This document shows positions 55,421 to 62,753 of a DNA stretch of 64,000 bases, piece by piece. Numbering within the stretch: the first letter of the stretch is position 1; each line of letters begins with the position of its first letter. The stretch lies in the NCBI GenBank assembly GCA_022823465.1, contig JAJEHX010000018.1, positions 1 to 64,000 of the forward strand. Direction: 5' to 3'. A model generated the notes under the pieces. It made no database searches and was not told the origin of the DNA. It saw only the letters and a program-made list of their open reading frames with translations. Position numbers and translations under genes: made by a program. This DNA comes from Candidatus Latescibacterota bacterium (lineage in GTDB: Bacteria > JAAXHH01).

Positions 55421-56293
55421 TCATTCCGGAAGGAGCGAGAGGGCGTTACTTTCCAACCCCCACACCTCCACCGCCGTACCGCCCAGCAGACGGTCCTTCT
55501 GCGTGTCCGTCAGGAAATCGTACCCCTCTCTGACCAGGCGCAGTTCGTCGGCCAGCGATAACCAGTTGTGCTTAACCCGGTGATGGCCCGGATACCCGGT
55601 GCCCCACATGGCCCGCTCCACGCCGAAGGCGTCCAGCAGCGCCCGGACGTAGGGATGGACGTCACGGAATGGAAAGGCTTCCCGCGACCGTCCCTTCACA
55701 TCCGAAATCTTCACGAACATCCGCTCGTGCCGGGCCAGGTCCAGAATAGGCCGGAAGGCGTCCATGCCGGTCTCCGGATCCGGATATCCCATGTGATCGA
55801 TGATCAGGTTCATCCGGGGATGGCGACGGGCGATCTCGTCGACCTGGACGGCGTCCCACGGCTTCATGTGGAACTGCACCACCGCGTCCCGCGAGGCGAG
55901 TTCCTCCCACATGGGCCGGTTGCGATCTTCCACGAGAATCTGCTCGTCCGGGTAGTAGAAAGGATGGAAGCGGAACCCGACCAGCCCCCGGTCTTCCATC
56001 CAGTAACGGACCCGTTCCGCGTTCCCACCAGCATCCTGCGGGTCGATCAGCCCATGCCCCACGAAGCGGTCGGGGAAACGGTCCACGGAATCGGACATGT
56101 ACCCATTGTCCCACGTCGACCACGACGTCTGAACCAGCACGCTCATATCGACGCCGTTGGCGTCCATGTCCGAAACCAGTTCGTCCGCCGTGCCGGGTTC
56201 GTCCGGTTCCGCCGTCCACGTCGGCGCGGTGGGTCCCACCGGGTACCGGGGCGGGTCGATCTCCCAGATGTGTACGTGGGTGTCTACGATCAA
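55421..56293 (-). CDS. Amidohydrolase family protein
   Basis: Second amidohydrolase_2 protein, 290 residues. HxH is THVHIWE near the N-terminus. FHMKPWDAVQ and IIDHMGYPD hold the later ligands, and MWGTGYPGHHR closes the barrel. The pattern resembles 2-pyrone-4,6-dicarboxylate or L-fuconate-type lactonases. Its neighbours are a hydroxypyruvate isomerase-like gene and a PhyH gene on the same strand, consistent with catabolism of a small oxygenated carbon source. The exact substrate is not inferable. Confidence 0.82.
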   Translation of the reverse strand: MIVDTHVHIWEIDPPRYPVGPTAPTWTAEPDEPGTADELVSDMDANGVDMSVLVQTSWSTWDNGYMSDSVDRFPDRFVGHGLIDPQDAGGNAERVRYWMEDRGLVGFRFHPFYYPDEQILVEDRNRPMWEELASRDAVVQFHMKPWDAVQVDEIARRHPRMNLIIDHMGYPDPETGMDAFRPILDLARHERMFVKISDVKGRSREAFPFRDVHPYVRALLDAFGVERAMWGTGYPGHHRVKHNWLSLADELRLVREGYDFLTDTQKDRLLGGTAVEVWGLESNALSLLPE

Positions 56294-56394
56294 AGATCGA
56301 GTCCTTTCTCTAAGTGATGTCCTGCGGCATATACCGAGATGAGCAGGTCTCCCGGCGGAATTTGACGCAGGATCCGATACGGACGATTATCCGC

Positions 56395-57156
56395 TCAGAC
56401 GTCACACGTATCGTAGGCCGCCTGCATGGCCGCCAGCGGATCGCCCAACGGGACGAATTCGTGGCCGACGAACCCCGCGTACCCGGTCTCGGCGATGGCG
56501 CGCATAACGGGCGGGTAGTAGATCTCCTGGGTTTCGTCCAGGTCGTTGCGCCCCGGGTTGCCGGCCGTGTGGAAGTGCCCGATGTGGCCGATGTTGTCCC
56601 GGATGGTCCGGATCAGGTCGCCTTCCATGATCTGCATGTGGTAGATGTCGTAGAGCAGCTTGACCCGGGACGAGCCGACGCCCTCGCAGACGGACACGCC
56701 CCATTCGGTGCGGTCGCACTGGTAGTCCGGGTGGTTCACCTTGCTGTTGAGGAGCTCCATGGACAGCGTGACGCCCTTTTCCTCGGCGGCCTTCGCGACG
56801 CGCAGCAGCCCCTCGATGCAGTTGTCGCGGCCCTCTTCGTCGGACTTGCCCTCCCTATTGCCCGAGAAGCAGATCAGGCCGGGGATGCCGTACTCGACGG
56901 CCAGGTCCATGTTGGCGAGCAGTTCATCCTCGATGCGGTCATGGTTTTCCGGCTTGTTCAGGCCGTCGGGCAGGGAGGCGTGCCCCACCACGATGGCGAT
57001 GTCCATGCCCGCGTCTCGGACCTGGTCCCAGTGCTCCCGCGGCAGCATCTCCACGGAAGCGTAGCCGATCCGCGCCGCTTCACGGATTACAGCTTCGGGG
57101 GTGACTCCGTTTCGCTGGAAACAGCCGAAACAGATGGACTGGCGGATCGTTCCCAT
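56395..57156 (-). CDS. Hydroxypyruvate isomerase-like sugar isomerase (AP endonuclease 2 fold)
   Basis: TIM-barrel isomerase, 253 residues. The metal ligands are visible in their expected order: Glu in SMELLNSK, Asp in LLYDIYHMQI, His in HFHTAGNPGR and Glu in VGHEFVPLG. The YDIYHMQI and HTAGNPGR strings are characteristic of hydroxypyruvate isomerase and close sugar-phosphate isomerase relatives. Converts hydroxypyruvate to tartronate semialdehyde in glyoxylate metabolism. No glyoxylate carboligase or reductase is adjacent, so the pathway is incomplete here. Confidence 0.85.
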   Translation of the reverse strand: MGTIRQSICFGCFQRNGVTPEAVIREAARIGYASVEMLPREHWDQVRDAGMDIAIVVGHASLPDGLNKPENHDRIEDELLANMDLAVEYGIPGLICFSGNREGKSDEEGRDNCIEGLLRVAKAAEEKGVTLSMELLNSKVNHPDYQCDRTEWGVSVCEGVGSSRVKLLYDIYHMQIMEGDLIRTIRDNIGHIGHFHTAGNPGRNDLDETQEIYYPPVMRAIAETGYAGFVGHEFVPLGDPLAAMQAAYDTCDV

Positions 57157-57291
57157 TCTTGTCTCCCTTGTTTAGGATTCCTACCTGCAGGCGCGTCAAT
57201 GGTCCCGATCGGCAGGGGTGTTCCCGTTTCCAGTGAGCAGGCGCGTTCCGGATCGCAAGCAACCACTCAATCGTCCCAATTGCCCGCGCCC

Positions 57292-58095
57292 TCAACCATA
57301 CGCGCCATGCTCCAGGAACCCGAGCAGGCGTCTTCGGCGCGGGTCCGCGTCCCGGTACACGTGTTCGGGCATGGTGTAATTGACGAAGGGAAAGTACTTG
57401 TGACCGATCACGCGGCGGGCGTAGGTGACCTGGGTGATGTACCGCGTGCGGTCGCTCCGGTTCGGTCCGCCGCGGTGCCAGACCTGGTTGTTGAACATGG
57501 TGACGCTGCCGGCCGGGCCGAGGTTGTAGTGGATCTGATCCTCCCATTCCGTCCCCTCCAGCGAATCGGGACAGGGGCGGCCGAAGAGGTGGGAGCCCGG
57601 GATGACCTCCGTGCCGCCGTGTTCAGGCTCGGTGACGTCGGTAAGGTAGTAGTTGCACGTAAAGAAAAGCACAGGCAAGCGGATGTTCGCCGGCGCCTCG
57701 CCTTCGGTCAGCAGGAAATGGGGCGCGTCGTCCTGGTGCCAGCGGAAGAACCCGCCCGGACGGGTCACGAAGGAATTGTTGTGGATCACGTGGCAGTTCT
57801 CGGCCACCAACGCCTCGGCAAAACTGACGATCGGCTCGAGGTCGAAGAGCCGCAGGTTCGTCTCGCTGAATTCGAACATGCGGTGGCACAGTGCCATGTT
57901 CTCGCTGACCGAATTCAGGCCGTTCGGGTTTTCGCGCAGGCCGCGATCGAGATCCTCACGCAGGACTTCGCACCAGTCGGTTGGCAGGACGTTCTCCAGG
58001 AACAGGAATCCCTGGCGGTTGAACGTGTCGACCCATTCCCGGATCTGTGCCTGGTCCGCGACCCGGCCGCCCAGGCTGATCGTATCGGTGGTCAT
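57292..58095 (-). CDS. Phytanoyl-CoA dioxygenase (PhyH) family protein
   Basis: Fourth PhyH paralogue, 267 residues. HxD pair in FRWHQDDAPHFL, distal His in NQVWHRGGPNRSDRTRY with the following Arg for 2-oxoglutarate, and EHGGTEVIPGSHLFG between. The C-terminus RDADPRRRRLLGFLEHGAYG is often seen at the end of bacterial PhyH proteins. It is upstream of the isomerase and amidohydrolase genes on the same strand and could initiate a catabolic transcript. Confidence 0.9.
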   Translation of the reverse strand: MTTDTISLGGRVADQAQIREWVDTFNRQGFLFLENVLPTDWCEVLREDLDRGLRENPNGLNSVSENMALCHRMFEFSETNLRLFDLEPIVSFAEALVAENCHVIHNNSFVTRPGGFFRWHQDDAPHFLLTEGEAPANIRLPVLFFTCNYYLTDVTEPEHGGTEVIPGSHLFGRPCPDSLEGTEWEDQIHYNLGPAGSVTMFNNQVWHRGGPNRSDRTRYITQVTYARRVIGHKYFPFVNYTMPEHVYRDADPRRRRLLGFLEHGAYG

Positions 58096-58528
58096 GCCGG
58101 TTCCAGGTTACGTTGGATGTTTCAAGAGAGCGTAAGAGAGCAGGTTCGGTTGTACAGGGATAGACCCGTACACGTGAAAACCGAATTAAACGCCGCCTGA
58201 AAGATTGGGCAAGGGATTAAGTCCTGCATCCGGTTCGATCATGGGGGGCTTTGGGAACACACGCGTTACGTCAGTTTCGAGCACGACTATCCGATCGCTC
58301 GGTTGCTATCCGGCGGCCGATCCGAATAGACGAAGAGGATTGACTGGGTACGTATGTAAGCGTATTATTGAGTTGTGCCGCTATCCATGGCCTGTGGGAT
58401 TTCAGAACGAAGCCAAATGCATCTTTGACCGGGCGCCTGCTTCTGACTTATGGTTGCCTGCGCGGCGGTTGTCCGCGTCGAACATGGAAGACTGGCGCAG
58501 ATGGGATTTGGAGGATGCAAAGAGTCAA
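58096..58528. other. Intergenic region with possible DUF4160 remnant
   Basis: About 430 bp without a convincing gene. The last 100 bp before the DUF2442 remnant translate in the same frame as LPARRLSASNMEDWRRWDLEDAKS, loosely like the C-terminus of DUF4160 proteins that normally precede DUF2442. The similarity is weak. No promoter, repeat or RNA gene was recognised. Confidence 0.3.
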
Positions 58529-58797
58529 ATGATTCGTCCAACCGAGGTGCAAGCCCGTGGAGGATACCGGTTATGGCTCCGGTACTCTGACGGGTCCGCC
58601 GGAGAGGTTGATCTTTCCCATCTCGTGGGCAGAGGGTGTTTACAGCTTGGAAGGGTCCGGAAAGCTTCGACCTAGTCCATATAGCCCCGCACGGATCTAT
58701 TGCTTGGGACGATGATCTTGAGCTCTGCTCAGATGCGCTCTATTTGGCGCTCACCGGTAAGTCTGTCAGGAAAGTTATGCCTGGTGTGAGGAACTGA
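58529..58797 (+). pseudogene. DUF2442 family gene with a frameshift
   Basis: The first part MIRPTEVQARGGYRLWLRYSD through DLSHLVGRG is a clear DUF2442 N-terminus. The frame then runs to a premature stop (58673-58675). One base shifted, the DNA reads VFTAWKGPESFDLVHIAPHG and continues to DDLELCSDALYLALTGK, the expected rest of the domain, ending at 58797. Restoring a fourth G in the GGG at 58634-58636 would repair the gene. Either a true frameshift pseudogene or a sequencing/assembly error in a G run. DUF2442 often pairs with DUF4160 in a toxin-antitoxin-like module. Confidence 0.85.
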
Positions 58798-58875
58798 AGA
58801 AACTACAAGCGGCATCTATTCAAAATCTATGAGGACTGTGAGCGTGGTGTCCCTACTGCAAAGAAGGTACGAGTT

Positions 58876-59244
58876 GTGAAACGCGACATGGATCTTGCAC
58901 GACGCATCCTTCAAGCGATCGAGTCGAGCGAGGAGGATCCGCGCGGCTGGATCGAACTTGACTTCGTAGATGAGTACCCCAAGAACCTTGTCTCCTACCA
59001 TGTTGTGCTACTTGCCGACGAAGGGCTGATTGAGGCCGAGGATCTGATGACGGGGGGTGAAGACGGGTACGTATGGATGCCGAAGCGTCTCACGGCATCG
59101 GGCCACGATTTTCTTGATGCTGCGCGGAAGGAAGAGAACTGGACCGAAGGCAAACGACTTCTGAATCAAGCTGGCAACATGAGTTTCACGCTGCTCAAGG
59201 AAGTGCTCATGCAACTTGCCCGACAGCAGCTCGGCCTTGTGTAA
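58876..59244 (+). CDS. DUF2513 domain protein
   Basis: 122 residues, GTG start at 58876 with AAGG upstream. The family start MKRDMDLARRILQAIE, the HVVLLADEGLIEAEDL hydrophobic segment and LTASGHDFLDAARKE all match DUF2513, a small winged-helix-like family common in phage, plasmid and defence regions. Precedes the restriction-modification pair by 50 bp on the same strand and may regulate it. Function not established. Confidence 0.88.
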   Translation: MKRDMDLARRILQAIESSEEDPRGWIELDFVDEYPKNLVSYHVVLLADEGLIEAEDLMTGGEDGYVWMPKRLTASGHDFLDAARKEENWTEGKRLLNQAGNMSFTLLKEVLMQLARQQLGLV

Positions 59245-59294
59245 TTGATGACGTTCTGCTCGGTTCATTGGAAGCTAATTGTGGAGAACAAACG

Positions 59295-60956
59295 GTGATA
59301 CCGTCAACTGAAGACGATCTGGCAACGCTGGCTGCTGTCGTGGCAGACTGCTCGGGCAGCCCACGAAACGGCGACACCAACGGAGCGCAACAGGTTTCCC
59401 ATCCGTTACCTGATCGCATCGAGCAGGTCGTCCGAGCAATCGCGAACGGCGACGACCCGCTTGGTGATGCCTTCTGTAGACTGCGACCTTCAAGAATCCG
59501 CCGCAACCAAGGCGCGGTTTATACCCCCGCGCCGATTGTCGAATCCATGATCACTTGGGCGGCTTCGGAAGGCACTCCGCAACGTGTGGTTGATCCCGGT
59601 GCCGGGTCGGGTCGCTTCCTGTTCGCTGCCGGCCGGGTTTTCCCCGGGGCCGAATTGGTCGCGGTCGAGTCGGACCCGCTGGCGGCGCTCGTGCTGCGCG
59701 CGAATGCCGCGGCACTCGGTATGGCAGATCGACTGACTCTGCACGTCAATGATTATAGGACGATAGACCTTACGGCAATTGGCGGTAGTACCCTCTTCGT
59801 TGGTAACCCACCGTATGTCCGTCACCATGACATTTCGCCCTCCGAAAAGGAATGGTTGTCAACAGCCGCCGCTGCCTTCGGACTGAGAGCAAGCCGCCTT
59901 GCTGGTCTGCATATTCATTTCCTCCTGAAGACATGTTGCCTTGCCAGACCCGGAGACTACGGAGCGTTTATCACCTCTGCAGAATGGATTGACGTCAATT
60001 ACGGAGATGTTGTTCGAAAGGCGTTTGTCAACATACTCGGTGGAGTTTCGCTACACGTCATGGCTCCCACTGCGACGCCATTTCCTGGTTCTGAAGTGAC
60101 CGGTGCGATTTCCTGTTTCCGAGTTGGAGACAAGGCAGACCACATTCGACTTCGATCAGTCGGGAAGCCTTCCGCTCTGGGGGCGCTTGAGGGGGGTCGA
60201 GTTGTCCCTAAATCCCGGCTGTATGCCGCGCGGCGGTGGTCTCCCTTGCTGCGACCGGTCAAGCGTGCACCGCGTGGGTACATCGAGCTGGGGGAACTTT
60301 GCCGTGTGCACCGCGGACAGGTCACAGGTTGTAACGCCGTATGGATCGCTGGAGACTATCCTGGCACTTTGCCCGACACCGTCCTCATTCCTTCTATAAC
60401 CAGGGCGCGGGAGTTATTCAATGCAGCACCCGTGCTCGATTCGACAAAAATGCTACGACAGGTGATCGACCTGCCAGTAGACCTGGGAGATCTCGACGAT
60501 GTTGCGCAAGCTGAGGTTCACCGCTTTCTGCGTTGGGCGAAGAGTATGCGTGCCGACGATTCTTACATCGCCAAAAACCGTCGCGCCTGGTGGGCTGTTC
60601 AACTGCGAGATCCGGCCCCGATACTGTGCACATATATGGCGCGTAGACCGCCAGCTTTCGTGAGGAACCCATGCGGTGCACGGCACCTGAACATCGCCCA
60701 CGGGATTTATCCACGCGAAACCTTGTCGGCTAATACTCTCGATGCATTAGCCAATTGGCTCCAGAAGAACGTATCTACCTTGAGCGGACGCACATACGCA
60801 GGCGGTCTTACTAAATTCGAACCGAGGGAGATGGAACGAATCCTCATTCCTCCGCCAGAACAACTACATGACATATCCACGACACTGGACCACGGCGGAA
60901 TTGGCGAGCGACGTAGAAGAAGCCAAGGCCGTGTTTCGGGATCAGCGTCTTCGTGA
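59295..60956 (+). CDS. N6-adenine DNA methyltransferase (type II, XamI-associated)
   Basis: SAM-dependent DNA methylase, about 553 residues. GTG at 59295 is chosen because GGAGAA lies 7 nt upstream; TTG 59268 is possible. N-terminal RRNQGAVYTPAPIVESMI, motif I VVDPGAGSGRFLFA, and motif IV NPPY in LFVGNPPYVRHHD (adenine N6 target). The C-terminal recognition part ends in TYAGGLTKFEPREMERILIPPPEQL. It overlaps the endonuclease gene by 89 nt and protects host DNA from it. The whole island is lower in GC and different in style from flanking genes. Confidence 0.9.
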   Translation: MIPSTEDDLATLAAVVADCSGSPRNGDTNGAQQVSHPLPDRIEQVVRAIANGDDPLGDAFCRLRPSRIRRNQGAVYTPAPIVESMITWAASEGTPQRVVDPGAGSGRFLFAAGRVFPGAELVAVESDPLAALVLRANAAALGMADRLTLHVNDYRTIDLTAIGGSTLFVGNPPYVRHHDISPSEKEWLSTAAAAFGLRASRLAGLHIHFLLKTCCLARPGDYGAFITSAEWIDVNYGDVVRKAFVNILGGVSLHVMAPTATPFPGSEVTGAISCFRVGDKADHIRLRSVGKPSALGALEGGRVVPKSRLYAARRWSPLLRPVKRAPRGYIELGELCRVHRGQVTGCNAVWIAGDYPGTLPDTVLIPSITRARELFNAAPVLDSTKMLRQVIDLPVDLGDLDDVAQAEVHRFLRWAKSMRADDSYIAKNRRAWWAVQLRDPAPILCTYMARRPPAFVRNPCGARHLNIAHGIYPRETLSANTLDALANWLQKNVSTLSGRTYAGGLTKFEPREMERILIPPPEQLHDISTTLDHGGIGERRRRSQGRVSGSASS

Positions 60957-61791
60957 ACCTCTCGAAGTATACTCAAGATTCTTCGAGACGTTCGCGCCGG
61001 TTTTTGCCGACCTCATAGACCGACTACCGTCCCTTGCTCAAGATCAGCTTGATCCTTCGATCCCGGGTAACCTTGTTCGTAACGATGATGTCCGTACGGC
61101 GTTACGCTACCTGACGGCACCACCCATTTCCGAGGACGACTTGAAGACGTTGGCGGGGACAACACTGTCGCCAACCAATTTGAGAACTGATGCGGAACGG
61201 GCTCGACGCGTCCGAGACGTTATCTTTCAGATCCTGGATTCGCATCGCTTCCCGTGGATCTTGGAGAACCGAAAGCCTACTGAGCACGAACGCATGCAGG
61301 CCGTTGTTGCGTCAGCCGTGCTAGTGGCGGCGCAGAAGGTCGCGACCTCGCGTCGGTCGGACGCCCGAAAGGACCAGGAAGAAGCCGTCAAGAACCTGCT
61401 TTGGGACATCGGATTCACCGAAGTCAGACCTCGTGATATACCCATCATTGATCTCGCGCCACATCCGCGAGAGTTCTGCAGCGAATCAAAGCTTGGCGGC
61501 ACTCGCGCCGACATCCTCGTCCGTCTCTACGACCGTCGGTTAATGCCTATCGAATGCAAAGCCTCCAACAGCGCCGTGAATTCTTTCAAGCGTGTCAACC
61601 ACGAGGCACTAGGGAAAGCACGAAGCTGGATTACCGGTTTTGGGAAACGCCACGTCGTACCTGTGGCAGTTATAGGAGGCGTATTTAACGCTGCCAATCT
61701 TGACTTGGCTCAGGAGGAAGGGCTGTCTGTCATCTGGAGCCATCGCCTTGAGGATCTAGCTGAATTCGTTGAGTCCAGCAAAGGGGTTTAG
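60868..61791 (+). CDS. XamI family type II restriction endonuclease
   Basis: 307 residues, resembling the XamI endonucleases (GTCGAC, the SalI site). Start ATG 60868 lies within the end of the methylase gene. The N-terminus WTTAELASDVEEAKAVFRDQRL and the central DAERARRVRDVIFQIL are family-like. The PD-(D/E)xK core is DILVRLYDRRLMPIECKASNS, with Asp and Glu-x-Lys spaced as expected. Specificity is inferred from family only. Long overlap with the methylase suggests linked expression with methylase first, the usual protective order. Confidence 0.82.
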   Translation: MTYPRHWTTAELASDVEEAKAVFRDQRLREPLEVYSRFFETFAPVFADLIDRLPSLAQDQLDPSIPGNLVRNDDVRTALRYLTAPPISEDDLKTLAGTTLSPTNLRTDAERARRVRDVIFQILDSHRFPWILENRKPTEHERMQAVVASAVLVAAQKVATSRRSDARKDQEEAVKNLLWDIGFTEVRPRDIPIIDLAPHPREFCSESKLGGTRADILVRLYDRRLMPIECKASNSAVNSFKRVNHEALGKARSWITGFGKRHVVPVAVIGGVFNAANLDLAQEEGLSVIWSHRLEDLAEFVESSKGV

Positions 61792-61918
61792 CAATACCGG
61801 TGGCAGACCGCGGCGTAGATGAATACCCCTTGATTCGTAATCGATAGCCGGTTTAAGGTCTGAAGTGCGAGCCTGCATGAATTCCCTCCGTTTCCATGTG
61901 TCATCTCTACAGTGTTTC

Positions 61919-61947
61919 TTGACATATTTCTACTGACTAGTCATATT
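61919..61947 (+). promoter_or_regulatory. Promoter of the Phd-VapC operon
   Basis: Perfect TTGACA at 61919-61924, 17-bp spacer, CATATT at 61942-61947. The -10 is exactly the loop of the inverted repeat at 61932-61957. Confidence 0.55.
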
Positions 61948-61957
61948 ACTAGTCAGT
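61932..61957. promoter_or_regulatory. 10-bp inverted repeat overlapping the -10: candidate antitoxin operator
   Basis: ACTGACTAGT (61932-61941) and ACTAGTCAGT (61948-61957) are perfect inverted arms around a 6-bp centre. Phd-type antitoxins usually repress their own promoter through such sites, so binding here would block RNA polymerase. Confidence 0.6.
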
Positions 61958-62051
61958 TACTTGTTCATGTGTGAATATAACATCCACCAGGGCGGGTTAT
62001 TATACTGGCAGATCATTACGGACGGACCATCCCAATCGAGGCGGCCGCATT

Positions 62052-62312
62052 ATGCGTAAGGAATGGCAGGTCCAGGAAGCGAAGGCGAAGTTCAGCGAAT
62101 TGCTCGAGACCAGCCGGACCGCGGGCCCGCAGACCGTGACCAAGCGAGGCGCGAAAGCGGCGGTCCTGGTTTCCGTCGAAGAGTGGGAACGGATGAAGCA
62201 GTCGGCAAGATCCGATCTGAAGGACCTGCTGCTTTCTCCCGAGGCGCGCACGGAGTCCCTGACGCCTATGCGTGAGAAACGCCGGTCGCGCAGCGCGGCA
62301 AGCCGGGAATAG
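62052..62312 (+). CDS. Phd/YefM-type antitoxin
   Basis: 86 residues from ATG 62052. The N-terminal Phd fold is clear: EWQVQEAKAKFSELLETS, PQTVTKRGAKAAVLVSVEEWERM. The C-terminal tail (about 35 residues, Arg/Lys-rich) would wrap the toxin. Three bases separate its stop from the VapC start, typical of these operons. DNA binding by the N-terminal dimer to the inverted repeat at 61932-61957 would autoregulate the operon. Confidence 0.92.
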   Translation: MRKEWQVQEAKAKFSELLETSRTAGPQTVTKRGAKAAVLVSVEEWERMKQSARSDLKDLLLSPEARTESLTPMREKRRSRSAASRE

Positions 62313-62315
62313 CCT

Positions 62316-62753
62316 ATGTATCTCCTGGATACCGAAGTCGTATCGGAACTTCGAAGGAACCAGCCTCACCCGGGTGCGCTGGCGTGGCTTTCGGACGTTG
62401 CCCCGGACCGGTTGTACCTTTCCGCCGTGACCGTGGGCGAAATCCAGACAGGCGTCGAGATCGCTCGTGCAAAAGACGCGCCCGGGGCTGCCGAGCTGGA
62501 AGCCTGGTTGGGCAAGTTGATGGATACCCAGCGCGTACTGCCCATGGATTCGGCCGTCTTCCAGGTATGGGGCAGGCTCCTGTACCGCCGGTGGGATGTT
62601 CGTATGACAGACGCCATGATCGCGGCTACGGCCGTAGTGCACAGGCTGACCGTCGTGACCCCGCACCCCGGGGATTTCGACCGGCTCGGTGTAAAAACGC
62701 TCAATCCGTTTGAGGAAGGATCGGACTTACAAGGGAGAACCCGCCATGTATGA
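62316..62753 (+). CDS. vapC: VapC-family toxin (PIN-domain ribonuclease)
   Basis: PIN-domain protein, 145 residues. Acidic residues for metal binding: Asp5 and Glu in YLLDTEVVSELRR, Glu in SAVTVGEIQTGVE, Asp in MTDAMIAATA and Asp in TPHPGDFDRLG. FitB/VapC-like toxins cleave tRNA or rRNA. Coupled to the Phd antitoxin upstream. Its 3' end overlaps the start of the enolase-superfamily gene by seven bases, which is odd for a mobile module and implies insertion directly against a resident gene, or a slightly extended toxin C-terminus. Confidence 0.9.
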   Translation: MYLLDTEVVSELRRNQPHPGALAWLSDVAPDRLYLSAVTVGEIQTGVEIARAKDAPGAAELEAWLGKLMDTQRVLPMDSAVFQVWGRLLYRRWDVRMTDAMIAATAVVHRLTVVTPHPGDFDRLGVKTLNPFEEGSDLQGRTRHV

